Assembly (NCBI GenBank): GCA_946415365.1
Contig: CAMKSE010000001.1
Span: 310,001 to 374,000, forward strand
Direction of reading: 5' to 3'
Length of the DNA: 64,000 bases
Source: an uncultured Prevotellaceae bacterium
Lineage (GTDB): Bacteria > Bacteroidota > Bacteroidia > Bacteroidales > Bacteroidaceae
Made by a program: the position numbers and the translations under genes. Positions 1 through 8,953 of the stretch are shown here, piece by piece (the first letter of the stretch is position 1; the number at the start of each line of letters is the position of its first letter). The notes beneath the pieces are model-generated. The model saw nothing but the letters and a program-made list of their open reading frames with translations. It did not search any database and was not told the origin of the DNA.

Positions 1-1
1 C

Positions 2-2932
2 ACCGATGCCCAAAAAGCAGCAGTAGCAGAATTGATGCAGTATTGTGGTTATTCCGTCGAGATGAACTATGGTCCTTCATCTAGTTCTAATTCTATTATG
101 GTTGCTATAGCACTCACGGATTATTTTAACTACAGTTCTACGACGAAGGTTGTCTCTCGTGGTTGCTATACCTATGACAACTGGAAAGACTTAATATACC
201 ATGAGTTGAAAGAAAAACGACCTGTAGTTTATAGCGGCCAGTCTTATGGAGGAGGCCATGAGTTCGTGTGTGATGGATATGATAACCAAACAGACATGTT
301 TCATATTAACTGGGGCTGGGGCGGAACGAGTGACGGCTTCTTTGTTCTGTCATCACTCAATCCAGATGTACAAGGAACTGGTGGCAGCAGTTCTAACGAT
401 GGTTACCATTTTGGTCAAGATGCGGTTGTAGGAATTCAGAAAGCAGAAGGTACAGGTACTGTACTCAATGTTCCTACCAACAATTATAATCTTACTATCA
501 ACAGTATAAGCATCTCACATAATACAATCGCATTAGGAGAAAGTGTTGATGTCACTCTGAATGTTACCAATAGCGGGACAGAAGACTATGACGGTGATCT
601 TCTGCTTGCAAAAGGTGGTTTCGTTTTTTGGGGAGAAATGTTCTATATTCCTGCGGGGACAACAGATAATTATGTCATCCATTATACTCCTACAACCGCA
701 GGAACAGAGACAATACGATCTGTATTCACTAACAACGACGGTAATTTCAGTAGTGCGAGTACTTCTGTTACGCTAAACATAGTAGATCAAACACCCACAG
801 ACCTCAGAGCCACAGATATTAGTAGTACAACAGCTTCTATTGGATGGACAAATGTGGGTAATGCTAATAAATGGAATCTTCGAAACAAGACGTATTCTGT
901 TACGACTGAGGATTTTAATGGTGATGTTTCATCATGGGGTATATCAGACGGTAATAGCGACAATTACACATGGAGAATAATAGCTAATGCTGGCGTTAAT
1001 GGATCGCCGTGTTACGCTTCTCCAAGTTACATTGACGGTATCACTTTAACCCCTGAAGACTGGCTTAAATCTCCAACGTTCACCCTTGGAGGAAAATTGT
1101 CATTCTATGCTTGGGGTGAGAACGAATGTTTCAGTGTATATGTTACAACTGGTGGTGGTAGTTGGAGATCTGTTTCACTAAATAACACAACAACCAATGT
1201 AGCAAAATTATACACCTTTGATTTGAGTAAATATGAAGGTGTAAGTGGTCGTATTGCTATTATTCACGAAAACAGTTCGGGACACACATCGGAATCTTTC
1301 TTGTATATTGATGATGTAAGTCATTTTGTGCCTAACGGGGACTGGGGCAAAATTAGCAATGTGACTACGAATCCCTACATCTTAACAGGATTGACTTCTA
1401 ATACATGCTACGAAGTTCAGGTACAGGCAGTCAATAACGATGGAGGCAAATGGAGTAGTTCCATTATGTTCAATACAGAAGCTTTTCCTTCTCCTGAGAA
1501 TTTGACTGTCAGCGAAGTTACACCAATCTCTGCAATACTTAATTGGACTGGCAGTGCAGATAGCTATGATGTTAGGTATGGGGCATGTTCTGATGATTAT
1601 GGCAATGAACCTACTTGGTTAAAATATGACAATGATACATATAAAACAAATGTAGGCTTTTCTACTACAGCAGAATACACATGGGGAGTAATGTATCCCG
1701 GTAGTCAAGTTACTTGTAGCAAATTGACGAAGGTTGCATTTTATGAAAATAGTTACAATTCTGCTGATATTACAGTAAAAATCTATTCTGGTGGTGATAC
1801 ACCTGATGCATCAGAAGCTACTCTACTTGCTACCACGGTTGTCAAGCCACTAAGTCAAGGTATCCACGAAGTTACGTTTGAGTCGCCAGTGGAAATAACG
1901 CTTGGAGCTAATCTTTGGATTATACTCACAGAAACCGGTACTTATCCTATGGTAAGTTGTACAAAAACTGATGAGCCCAATAATAAGTGGAGGTATGTCA
2001 ATAATAACTGGAATAATAATAGTACTGTTGGTTGGATGATTCGTGGTTATATAGAGCCAGAGACAGTTGAATGGTCTATCCCAGTAAATTGCACGGAACA
2101 ATCGTATAAGCTAACGGGACTTGATCCTACCAAAAACTATGCGGTACAGGTACGGGGAAGTTACAACTCGGGAGGCTCCAGTGCATGGGCTTCAACCACA
2201 TTTAACAAGGCTCTTTCTGGTTCCCTTGAATTAGGAGACAACAACAATAACGTTGGATTGATTGAAGGTTGGAATGGCTATGCAACTACAGTCACTCTTA
2301 AAGACCGTACGCTCTACAAGGACGATGCTTGGAACACCATCTGCCTGCCGTTCTCACTCGATGCCACACAACTTTCCGCGTCGCCATTGGCCGGAGCAGA
2401 CATTCGAGCATTGTCATCTGGATCCTTAAGCGGAGAAACGCTTACGCTGAACTTTACTGGAGTAGGAGAAGTTACCAGCATAACTGCCGGTACACCTTAT
2501 ATTATTAAATGGGCCAACAGCGACAACATTGTAAATCCTGTCTTCAATGGTGTGACTATTGACAAGACTATGCGCGATGTCACCTTTACTGGCGGTAAGT
2601 TTGTTGGCACCTATGAGAGTCAGACGTTCACGGAAAAGAATACAAGCATACTCTTTGTTGGTGATAACAATACATTATATTATCCGGAGTCGGAAGCTTC
2701 CATCGGTGCTCAGCGTGCCTACTTCCAAATTAGCAGTAACAGTAACATTCGTGCATTTAATTTGAACTTCGGTGACGATGAAGTTACGGGTATCAGCGAT
2801 GCATCTCTTCTGAATGATAATGGAATGATGATCAATGATAATTGGTATGATCTCAGTGGCCGTAAGCTGAATAAGAAACCCATTAAGAAGGGTGTGTATG
2901 TGCAGAATGGCAAAAAGGTCGTGATAAAGTGA
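2..2932 (+). CDS. Streptopain-like C10 cysteine peptidase, 3' part, with C-terminal adhesin-like modules
   Basis: The reading frame is open from the first complete codon, so the 5' end lies outside the window. The first 145 residues are the second half of a C10 (SpeB/streptopain) catalytic domain: the histidine region reads GGGHEFVCDGYD and is followed by the family signature FHINWGWGG. The catalytic Cys must lie upstream. A CARDB-like Ig segment (about 155-255), fibronectin type III-like segments, a cleaved-adhesin/MAM-like module (about 295-445) and further beta-rich repeats follow. The last 45 residues (WYDLSGRKL, then GVYVQNGKKVVIK) match the type of C-terminal tail used for type IX secretion and surface attachment in Bacteroidota. 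It probably acts as an exported protease. The domain boundaries beyond the peptidase are judged by eye. Confidence 0.88.
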   Translation, partial: TDAQKAAVAELMQYCGYSVEMNYGPSSSSNSIMVAIALTDYFNYSSTTKVVSRGCYTYDNWKDLIYHELKEKRPVVYSGQSYGGGHEFVCDGYDNQTDMFHINWGWGGTSDGFFVLSSLNPDVQGTGGSSSNDGYHFGQDAVVGIQKAEGTGTVLNVPTNNYNLTINSISISHNTIALGESVDVTLNVTNSGTEDYDGDLLLAKGGFVFWGEMFYIPAGTTDNYVIHYTPTTAGTETIRSVFTNNDGNFSSASTSVTLNIVDQTPTDLRATDISSTTASIGWTNVGNANKWNLRNKTYSVTTEDFNGDVSSWGISDGNSDNYTWRIIANAGVNGSPCYASPSYIDGITLTPEDWLKSPTFTLGGKLSFYAWGENECFSVYVTTGGGSWRSVSLNNTTTNVAKLYTFDLSKYEGVSGRIAIIHENSSGHTSESFLYIDDVSHFVPNGDWGKISNVTTNPYILTGLTSNTCYEVQVQAVNNDGGKWSSSIMFNTEAFPSPENLTVSEVTPISAILNWTGSADSYDVRYGACSDDYGNEPTWLKYDNDTYKTNVGFSTTAEYTWGVMYPGSQVTCSKLTKVAFYENSYNSADITVKIYSGGDTPDASEATLLATTVVKPLSQGIHEVTFESPVEITLGANLWIILTETGTYPMVSCTKTDEPNNKWRYVNNNWNNNSTVGWMIRGYIEPETVEWSIPVNCTEQSYKLTGLDPTKNYAVQVRGSYNSGGSSAWASTTFNKALSGSLELGDNNNNVGLIEGWNGYATTVTLKDRTLYKDDAWNTICLPFSLDATQLSASPLAGADIRALSSGSLSGETLTLNFTGVGEVTSITAGTPYIIKWANSDNIVNPVFNGVTIDKTMRDVTFTGGKFVGTYESQTFTEKNTSILFVGDNNTLYYPESEASIGAQRAYFQISSNSNIRAFNLNFGDDEVTGISDASLLNDNGMMINDNWYDLSGRKLNKKPIKKGVYVQNGKKVVIK

Positions 2933-2975
2933 TAATAAAGCAGATTAAATAATGAATAATTAACATCATATAGTT

Positions 2976-3164
2976 ATGAAGAAAACGTATTTAAAACCCG
3001 AGTTCAAGGTTGTGAAGTTGCAAAGCCGCACAAGATTGCTAGTTGGTAGTGGTCAAAAGGTAAGTACTTTAAGCGGCAATGCTGGTTTCAATTCTAGTGT
3101 AACTGGCGGTAGCGGCAATGCCCGTAGCCGTGGCGATTGGGAAGACGAAGAATTTGCTGAGTAA
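2976..3164 (+). CDS. Small KP-motif peptide downstream of the C10 peptidase
   Basis: This 62-residue protein begins MKKTYLKPEFKVVKL, continues through a Gly/Ser/Asn-rich middle and ends in an acidic tail (RGDWEDEEFAE). It starts 43 bases after the peptidase stop and is followed by a strong hairpin terminator, so it is probably the last gene of the peptidase transcript. Small proteins with an MKK-Y-KPE start are common beside C10 peptidase genes in Prevotella, but their role is not established. There is no classical signal peptide and no cysteine. A secreted peptide, a peptidase substrate or a pro-peptide-like partner are possible; none is shown by the sequence. Confidence 0.7.
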   Translation: MKKTYLKPEFKVVKLQSRTRLLVGSGQKVSTLSGNAGFNSSVTGGSGNARSRGDWEDEEFAE

Positions 3165-3192
3165 GCGTCCCAAGTCAATTGAACTATCAATT

Positions 3193-3218
3193 AAAGGCAT
3201 CCAAAACTGGATGCCTTT
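3193..3218. terminator. Bidirectional hairpin terminator
   Basis: An 11-bp perfect stem (AAAGGCATCCA / TGGATGCCTTT) with a 4-base loop, followed on the plus strand by a T-rich stretch. It sits between the small peptide gene and the convergent hydrolase gene and could serve both. Confidence 0.8.
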
Positions 3219-3243
3219 AGTTATTCTTCTCTTTTTATATTCC

Positions 3244-4304
3244 TTAGAAGTTCTTTCTGACGCCTTGCCACTCGGGGAATTTCATCTTCAGGAACTCATC
3301 GTCGAGGAAGAGTGCTGATTGACCCACCTGGCCCTTCAGCTGCCAGTCGAGCCACTTCACCACGGCCTTGGCGTAGTTGCCGCCGTACTTCTCGTAATAG
3401 GTGCCGCTATGACCGTCTTTGGAGTTCAGCATCACCACGGGGATGTTGTCAGCTATGCGCTCATAGTCCTTCTGGGCATTGCCGTAAGCGATGTCGCCAG
3501 GACCGCCAATCATATATAGAACATCGGCTGGTGAAGGTTCTTCAAAGCTTCCTTCGTCGTACCCATCATCTCCATATCGCCAATACCGGAGTTCAGCATC
3601 ACACAAGTCTTGATACGTGGGTCGTGGGAAACGCCCAACACCTGTGCACCGCCACACGACTGTCCCATAGCTGCCACGTGGTTGAGATCGAGACAATGGT
3701 AGTATTCCGAGCCCGAGGCTGCGTTCTGATCCGTCAACCAGTCGAGTACCTCCAACAGCATCTTGGGATACGTCCGGAACTGCGGTACTGCGGGCTGAGC
3801 CTGTTTCTTGTTCTTCTTGGCTTTCTTAGCAGCCTCTTCACGCTGTTTGGCCTGCTGCTCCTGCTGAGCCTTCTTCTCCTCGGCTGTCATCGGCAGAATC
3901 TTCTCGCCGTTGGCCATAATCACCTCTCCCTTGGTCTCGGGATAAGCCGACTTCAGCACGCCTCGCCACTGTGCCATCACATCCTCCTCGTCGTACGGAC
4001 CGATAGCAGCTAACACATAGCCGTAGGAGGCCACCTCGCTCAACAACAGGCGCATCTCCACATTATGGTTGAAACAGGCGCCATTGGCATAGACGATGAC
4101 TGGCAGCGCGCCCTGCTTGGCCACCACCTCCTTCAGATTTTGTGGACGATACACCGTGAAGCCAGGACAGGAGGCATCACCCACCACTTCCGACTTGAAC
4201 GGGCCAGTACCACCCTCTTCCACTACTTGCTTTTGAGCTGTCTGGGCATTGGTCAGCCCCACACTTGCAGCGAACATCATCGCTGTCATGAACAATTTCT
4301 TCAT
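3244..4304 (-). pseudogene. Secreted alpha/beta hydrolase, frameshifted
   Basis: The two halves of one hydrolase lie in different frames. The 5' part (4304 down to about 3513) has a signal peptide ending LTNAQ, a lysine-rich insert and the nucleophile elbow GQSCGG. It stops after HQPMFYI. The 3' part continues in another frame with MIGGPGDIAYG, a likely catalytic His in KDGHSGTYY, and ends at 3244. The break lies in a TATATA tract at 3512-3518; removing one TA pair restores a single frame of about 352 residues. The fold resembles dienelactone-hydrolase or PET-hydrolase-like enzymes of the periplasm. It is either a recent slippage mutation or a sequencing error. The gene follows tRNA-Ser and its terminator. 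Confidence 0.8.
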
Positions 4305-4321
4305 ATTGACTGTTTTTAGTT

Positions 4322-4350
4322 AAAAAAAGCCCTGAGTCATTCCTCAGAGC
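4322..4350 (-). terminator. Terminator after tRNA-Ser
   Basis: On the minus strand an 8-bp stem GCTCTGAG/CTCAGGGC (one T-G wobble) encloses 6 bases and is followed by seven T residues. It lies between the tRNA-Ser gene and the downstream hydrolase, so it should end the tRNA transcript. Confidence 0.75.
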
Positions 4351-4362
4351 CATCCATTCTGC

Positions 4363-4381
4363 GCGGAGAGAACAGGATTCG
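4363..4381 (-). repeat. Partial copy of the tRNA-Ser 3' end
   Basis: The 19 bases GCGGAGAGAACAGGATTCG are identical to the plus-strand sequence at 4411-4429, which covers the acceptor 3' side and part of the T-arm of the tRNA-Ser gene. The copy lies about 30 bases beyond the tRNA 3' end and is not part of a second complete tRNA. Confidence 0.75.
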
Positions 4382-4411
4382 CCTTATGGCGTTTTGAACC
4401 TGTTATTCCTG

Positions 4412-4499
4412 CGGAGAGAACAGGATTCGAACCTGCGAACCAGTTTTGCCGGTTACACGCTTTCCAGGCGTGCCTCTTCAACCACTCGAGCACCTCTCC
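4412..4499 (-). tRNA. tRNA-Ser (GGA anticodon)
   Basis: Read on the minus strand the 88-base gene starts GGAGAGGTG and has a long variable arm typical of serine tRNAs. The anticodon loop is CTGGAAA (anticodon GGA), the T-loop is TTCGAAT, and the acceptor 3' strand ends CTCTCC with discriminator G. The CCA is not encoded. It resembles the known bacterial tRNA-Ser(GGA) closely. A promoter box lies upstream and a hairpin terminator downstream. Confidence 0.95.
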
Positions 4500-4536
4500 C
4501 AATCGGTTTCAATATATGGTTTTTTAAAACCGGATG

Positions 4537-4544
4537 CAAAGGTA
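4537..4544 (-). promoter_or_regulatory. -7 box for tRNA-Ser
   Basis: TACCTTTG on the minus strand, 37 bases before the tRNA 5' end, matches the Bacteroidota TAnnTTTG -7 consensus. Confidence 0.55.
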
Positions 4545-4582
4545 ATGCTTTTCTTTGAAATTAGGAATTAGAAGTTTGAAGT

Positions 4583-5359
4583 TTATGATTTGTTAACTAT
4601 CGAAGGAAATATCCGTTGCACATTGGCGGTGGTCACTCTGTCCACAGTCTCTTCGCTCACGCCATAGACCTCAGCGAGTTTCCGCCTCACATGGGCGACG
4701 AAGGCAGGCTCGTTGCGTTGGCCTCGCATGGGCACGGGAGCCATATAAGGAGCATCTGTCTCGAGAACGATACGCTCCAGCGGCACGGCCTCCAAAAGTG
4801 TCTCAGGCAGTTTCGACTTCTTGAACGTCAGCACACCACCAATGCCGAGAACGAAATGGTCGAACTGCAATAGTTCTTGAGCCTCGATCGTGTTACCTGT
4901 GAAGCAGTGGAACACACCGCCAGGCAGTTCTTCCTTATACCTTTTTAATATATGAAGCATCTCGTTCTGGGCCTTGCGGCAATGAATCATCAGCGGCAAG
5001 CGCATCTCTACAGACCATCGTACCTGTTCCTCAAATGCCTGTAACTGAGCTTCTTCAAACTCACGGCTCCAGTAAAAGTCGAGGCCCACTTCGCCAATGG
5101 CGATGACCTCGCTCAACATGGGGGCTATCGCATTCAGCACTTCCTTCCAGTCATCCCTCACTTCCTCAGGATGCAGGCCGAGCATAGGGAAACAATAGTC
5201 GGGGTAACGACGACAAAGCTCCATCACCGTTTTACAAGATTTCAGGTCGATGCCCGGCACACCTATCGCCTCTACCCCAGCCTCTCGTGCTCTGGCAATC
5301 ACAGCCTCAAGGTCCTCAGCGAATTCCTCGCCGTCCAGATGGCAATGCGTATCAATCAT
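4583..5359 (-). CDS. tatD: TatD-family metal-dependent DNase/hydrolase
   Basis: The 258-residue protein begins MIDTHCHLDGEEF, giving the first metal site (HxH), and carries GEVGLDFYW, IHCRKA, FHCFTG and ETDAPYMAP, all TatD signatures in the usual order. TatD proteins are TIM-barrel metal-dependent nucleases implicated in 3'-5' exonuclease DNA repair and quality control. The frame is open further upstream, but the start at 5359 fits the family N-terminus and overlaps the stop of the preceding polyprenyl synthetase by four bases (ATGA), indicating translational coupling. Length is normal for the family. Confidence 0.93.
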   Translation of the reverse strand: MIDTHCHLDGEEFAEDLEAVIARAREAGVEAIGVPGIDLKSCKTVMELCRRYPDYCFPMLGLHPEEVRDDWKEVLNAIAPMLSEVIAIGEVGLDFYWSREFEEAQLQAFEEQVRWSVEMRLPLMIHCRKAQNEMLHILKRYKEELPGGVFHCFTGNTIEAQELLQFDHFVLGIGGVLTFKKSKLPETLLEAVPLERIVLETDAPYMAPVPMRGQRNEPAFVAHVRRKLAEVYGVSEETVDRVTTANVQRIFPSIVNKS

Positions 5360-6330
5360 GACTGACGCTTCATCATAGCGGCGGCGTATGCCTTGAGGAT
5401 CGCCTTCCGCTCGTCGCTGACCGATACTTTTGCCAGATGCTGCAGACCAAGCTGGTAGCACGACTCCATTTTTTTCTCGCAGAGCTGGCGGATGCCAATC
5501 TCATCGTAGAGTCGGGTGACGGCTGCAACCTTCTCGTTGCGGTCGAACGCTGTCGCATTGATCCAGCGCATCAGTTCCTCCCGCTGAGAGGCGTTGGCAC
5601 GGTTCACGGCATTAATGAGCATATAGGTCTTCTTGTTCGAGGTGATGTCGCCGCCGATGTTCTTGCCGAACACCTTCGGGTCGCCATAGACGTCGAGGAG
5701 GTCGTCCTGAAGCTGGAAGGCAAGGCCTATCTGCTCACCGAACTTATAGAGGTTGTCGGCATCCTCCTTCGATGCGCCTGCGAGGATAGCGCCGATCTTC
5801 ACGGCACAGGCCAGAAGGACACTGGTCTTCAGACGTATCATCTCGATATACTCATCCTCCGTCACATCGTTACGCGTCTCGAACTCCACGTCGAGCTGCT
5901 GGCCCTCACCAATCTCGAATGTCGTCACCAGGAACACCTTGAACACTTCCTTGAGCTTGTCGGCATCACAAGCCTCCATCCTTTCAAACGCCTGCAGCAG
6001 CATGGTGTCGCCTGAGAGGATGGCCTGGTTAGCGTTCCACTTCTTATGGACGGTCTCATGTCCGCGACGCATGTCGGCATTGTCCATCAGGTCGTCGTGG
6101 AGCAGCGTGAAGTTGTGGTAGGTCTCCAGTCCGATAGCTTGCATCATGATGCGCTCGGGATCGTCCTTCCAGAGGTTGTAGGCCATGAGCATCAGCACGG
6201 GCCTTATGCGCTTTCCGCCAAGTGAGAGCACGTAGCGGATCGGTTCATACAATGAGGCAGGCTTGCGATCGTATGGCAGTTGCTCCAACGCCTCGTTTAC
6301 TTTCTTCAGCAATTCTTCCGGTTTAAACAT
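5356..6330 (-). CDS. Trans-isoprenyl diphosphate synthase
   Basis: This is a 324-residue polyprenyl synthetase. The first Asp-rich motif is LLHDDLMDNADMRRG (DDxxD) and the second is FQLQDDLLDVYGD; the N-terminal substrate motif GGKRIRP is also present. Such enzymes condense isopentenyl diphosphate with allylic diphosphates; the chain length (farnesyl, geranylgeranyl or longer) cannot be fixed by eye. Products would feed quinone or undecaprenyl synthesis. It overlaps tatD by four bases and follows the tonB gene on the same strand after 32 bases, so the three may be co-transcribed. Confidence 0.93.
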   Translation of the reverse strand: MFKPEELLKKVNEALEQLPYDRKPASLYEPIRYVLSLGGKRIRPVLMLMAYNLWKDDPERIMMQAIGLETYHNFTLLHDDLMDNADMRRGHETVHKKWNANQAILSGDTMLLQAFERMEACDADKLKEVFKVFLVTTFEIGEGQQLDVEFETRNDVTEDEYIEMIRLKTSVLLACAVKIGAILAGASKEDADNLYKFGEQIGLAFQLQDDLLDVYGDPKVFGKNIGGDITSNKKTYMLINAVNRANASQREELMRWINATAFDRNEKVAAVTRLYDEIGIRQLCEKKMESCYQLGLQHLAKVSVSDERKAILKAYAAAMMKRQS

Positions 6331-6362
6331 ATCTTCTATAATCTAAAACAACAAACTCAAAA

Positions 6363-7058
6363 CTAAAGATTAAACACGACTGGTATGCAGACTTTTGTCC
6401 GGCAGGGCTTGGCGTTCATCACACCGGGCTCCCACTTTGGCATCATCCTGAGCACCCGCAGAACCTCGTTGTCACATGCCAGGTTCAGATGCTCCACAAG
6501 CTGGAGGTCGGACACAGAGCCGTCTTTGTTGATAATGAATTCAGCTACCACCCTACCCTGCACTCTCTGGTTCTGGGCCGTAGTCGGATACTTCAAGTTC
6601 TTCGTGAGCCACTTCATGAACTCCGCCGCACCACCCGGAAACTGCGGGAGATCCTCGACCACGCGGATGTCAACGGGTTCGTCGTACATATCAACCACTT
6701 CCGCCTGTTCCGGCTGATCGGGATCCTCCGGAATCTCCTGCAACCCCGTATTTTCGGGCATCTCCGCTATCTCTGTATCCACCGCATCATCCACCAGCCG
6801 CAGCTGCTCACTCTTCGGCAGCTCAGGTGTCTTCTCTTGCGGCAGCATCATGGGTATCTCGTCGGCATCGCGCTTCAGCGGCTCGAGTTCCAGTTCTGCC
6901 TCCAGATCGTCGTCGGCTTCGAAGAACGTCCATCCGCTGTCGCTGCTGTTCCATTCCAGAGCCACGAAGAAGAGTGCAAGTGCCATGACGAGCCCGAGGA
7001 GGAACCTCTGCGGGCGCCTCCTTTCCAGATCGGCATCACGACTTTTCTTCGTCTCCAT
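6363..7058 (-). CDS. TonB-family energy transducer
   Basis: The 231-residue protein has a short cytoplasmic N-terminus, one membrane segment (about residues 17-35, FLLGLVMALALFFVALEW), an acidic/proline-containing periplasmic linker and a C-terminal TonB domain starting near PQFPGGAAEFMKWL and ending in VCIPVVFNL. TonB links the proton-motive force to TonB-dependent outer-membrane receptors. The ATG at 7058 was chosen because the frame extending further upstream reads through the promoter region. A divergent porQ gene lies 123 bases away, with a seven-base tandem repeat in between. Confidence 0.9.
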   Translation of the reverse strand: METKKSRDADLERRRPQRFLLGLVMALALFFVALEWNSSDSGWTFFEADDDLEAELELEPLKRDADEIPMMLPQEKTPELPKSEQLRLVDDAVDTEIAEMPENTGLQEIPEDPDQPEQAEVVDMYDEPVDIRVVEDLPQFPGGAAEFMKWLTKNLKYPTTAQNQRVQGRVVAEFIINKDGSVSDLQLVEHLNLACDNEVLRVLRMMPKWEPGVMNAKPCRTKVCIPVVFNL

Positions 7059-7100
7059 AATAAATGCAGTTTTCTTCCGTTTATTAACTGAATGGTTTTG

Positions 7101-7108
7101 CAAAGGTA
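7101..7108 (-). promoter_or_regulatory. -7 box for tonB
   Basis: TACCTTTG on the minus strand, 43 bases before the tonB start, matches the Bacteroidota consensus. Confidence 0.5.
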
Positions 7109-7120
7109 AGAATAAATTGA

Positions 7121-7147
7121 GAATTAAGAATTAAGAATTAAGAATTA
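7121..7147. repeat. Seven-base tandem repeat GAATTAA
   Basis: Three complete copies of GAATTAA plus a partial fourth lie between the divergent tonB and porQ promoters; the flanking AAATTGA is a degenerate further unit. It is the cleanest member of a seven-base-period repeat type found at many places between 4 and 34 kb. Confidence 0.85.
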
Positions 7148-7152
7148 TTTTG

Positions 7153-7160
7153 TAACTTTG
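7153..7160 (+). promoter_or_regulatory. -7 box for porQ-cmk
   Basis: TAACTTTG followed by CAG matches the Bacteroidota -7 consensus 22 bases before the GTG start and 58 bases before the internal ATG of porQ. Confidence 0.55.
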
Positions 7161-7181
7161 CAGCGATTTTAGAAAAAGGAC

Positions 7182-8168
7182 GTGAGACAGAGAGTCGGAA
7201 TCCATATCAATCAGCATATGCGGTGGCAGCCAATCGGACTGCTACTGATAAGCCTGTTGTGCGTATGGCCGACAGCAGCGCAGGAGAGCCAGACGGCCTA
7301 TAACTTCCTCCGTCTGCCCGTCAGCGCCCACGTAGCGGCTCTTGGTGGTGAGAACATCACGCTGACCGACGACGATGCCACGCTGATCTTCCACAACCCT
7401 TCGCTGATCAACGGTGTCAGCGACCGTACCATCAACCTGAACTACATGACTTACATGGAGGGAGCCAAAACCGCCAGTGCAGCCTACGTGATGGCTGCCG
7501 GCGACAGAGCGACGTGGGGCGTTACAGGACAGTATATGGACTACGGGACAATGCGTCAGACCACTACCGTCAACGAGGATTTGGGCACATTCTCCGCCCG
7601 GGACATCGCCATTGGAGGCTCCTTCGCCTACGCCCTCACCAATGCCCTCAGCGGTGGCATCACGGCTAAGGTCATCTCCTCTCATATCGCCGGATACAGC
7701 TCACTGGCCGTGGGCTTCGACCTCGGACTGAACTACCTGAACGAGGGCGGCGACCTAAGCATCTCAGCCGTAGCCAGGAACCTCGGCGGACAAGTGAAGG
7801 CCTATGACGATACCTTCGACCGCATACCCTTCGACCTACAACTGGGTATCAGCAAGCGCTTAGGCAATGCGCCGCTCCGATTCTCAGCCACACTGAGCCG
7901 ACTCAACGACTGGGACGAGGCTTTTGGCCGTCATCTGGCCATTGGTGTCGACGTGCTGCTCTCTGACCAGATCTACATCGCCGCAGGCTACAACTTCCGC
8001 AGCGCCAGCCAAATGAAGATCAACGACGGTGACGGCTCCTCAGCCCATGGTGCAGGACTGTCACTTGGCGCGGGCCTGCAGTTAGAGCGCTTCAAACTCA
8101 ATATCGGCTACGGCAAATACCACGTCAGCGCATCATCATTATTATTCAACATAGCATACACATTATGA
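7182..8168 (+). CDS. porQ: Type IX secretion system outer-membrane protein PorQ
   Basis: This is a 328-residue (or 316 from the ATG at 7218) outer-membrane beta-barrel protein. The signal peptide ends CVWPTAAQ and is followed by [17 protein letters not shown], the start expected for PorQ. The rest is strand-rich and ends in the hydrophobic/aromatic LLFNIAYTL. PorQ belongs to the type IX secretion machinery that attaches cargo such as the C10 peptidase seen here. The ATG at 7218 directly precedes the signal peptide and is an equally good start. The stop overlaps the cmk start by four bases (ATGA); the porQ-cmk pairing is frequent in Bacteroidota. Confidence 0.88.
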   Translation: MRQRVGIHINQHMRWQPIGLLLISLLCVWPTAAQESQTAYNFLRLPVSAHVAALGGENITLTDDDATLIFHNPSLINGVSDRTINLNYMTYMEGAKTASAAYVMAAGDRATWGVTGQYMDYGTMRQTTTVNEDLGTFSARDIAIGGSFAYALTNALSGGITAKVISSHIAGYSSLAVGFDLGLNYLNEGGDLSISAVARNLGGQVKAYDDTFDRIPFDLQLGISKRLGNAPLRFSATLSRLNDWDEAFGRHLAIGVDVLLSDQIYIAAGYNFRSASQMKINDGDGSSAHGAGLSLGAGLQLERFKLNIGYGKYHVSASSLLFNIAYTL

Positions 8169-8854
8169 AAAAGATTACCATTGCTATCGACGGCCACTCT
8201 TCGTGCGGCAAGAGCACGATGGCCAAAGACCTGGCCCGAGAGGTGGGCTACGTCTATGTTGACACTGGGGCCATGTACCGCTCCGTCACCCTTTACGCCC
8301 TGCGCAAGGGACTGTTCCTCGAAGACGGCAACATCGATACAGCAGCCCTCGAACAGGAGATGCCGAACATCAGTATCTCGTTCAAGTTCAACCCCGAGAC
8401 AGGCCGACCTGACACCTATCTGAACGGCGAGTGCGTAGAACAGGAGATCCGTTCACTCGAAGTCTCCAACCACGTGAGTCCTGTAGCCGCCATTCCCTTC
8501 GTGCGCACCGCCATGGTCGCCCAACAGCAGCAGATGGGTAAGGACAAAGGTGTGGTGATGGACGGCCGCGACATCGGCACCACCGTCTTCCCCGACGCAG
8601 AGCTGAAGGTCTTTGTCACTGCCTCGGCCCGCGTGCGTGCCCAGCGCCGCTTCGACGAGCTAAAAGCCAAAGGCATGCCCGCCGACTTCGACGATATCCT
8701 GAAGAACGTCGAGGAGCGCGACTACATCGACTCCCACCGTGAAGTATCACCCCTGCGCAAGGCCGATGACGCTATCGAACTCGACAACTCCAACATGACC
8801 ATTCCGGAGCAGAAGGAGTGGCTTCTGGAACGTTTCCGCGAGCGCATCGCGTAA
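8165..8854 (+). CDS. cmk: Cytidylate kinase
   Basis: A 229-residue CMP/dCMP kinase. The P-loop is [11 protein letters not shown], followed by [10 protein letters not shown], the central [17 protein letters not shown] nucleotide-binding segment and the LID-region arginines (RAQRRFDEL). It phosphorylates CMP and dCMP in pyrimidine nucleotide metabolism in the cytoplasm. Length and motif order are normal. It is translationally coupled to porQ by a four-base overlap. Confidence 0.95.
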   Translation: MKKITIAIDGHSSCGKSTMAKDLAREVGYVYVDTGAMYRSVTLYALRKGLFLEDGNIDTAALEQEMPNISISFKFNPETGRPDTYLNGECVEQEIRSLEVSNHVSPVAAIPFVRTAMVAQQQQMGKDKGVVMDGRDIGTTVFPDAELKVFVTASARVRAQRRFDELKAKGMPADFDDILKNVEERDYIDSHREVSPLRKADDAIELDNSNMTIPEQKEWLLERFRERIA

Positions 8855-8916
8855 CACATTTTAAACAGTTTGCGTAATTTTCTCTTCATTTCTTCGATAA
8901 TCTGATTGTTTTTTGC

Positions 8917-8924
8917 TATCTTTG
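8917..8924 (+). promoter_or_regulatory. -7 box for the FadL-like porin gene
   Basis: TATCTTTG followed by CATC, 30 bases before the ATG at 8954, matches the Bacteroidota consensus. Confidence 0.6.
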
Positions 8925-8953
8925 CATCCGCAATCATAAATTTTACCAAAGAA

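Noticed and set aside
3312..4013. Long open frame on the plus strand opposite the hydrolase
   Set aside because: It lies antisense to the frameshifted hydrolase and encodes a low-complexity, Leu/Ser/Arg/His-rich product without a domain.
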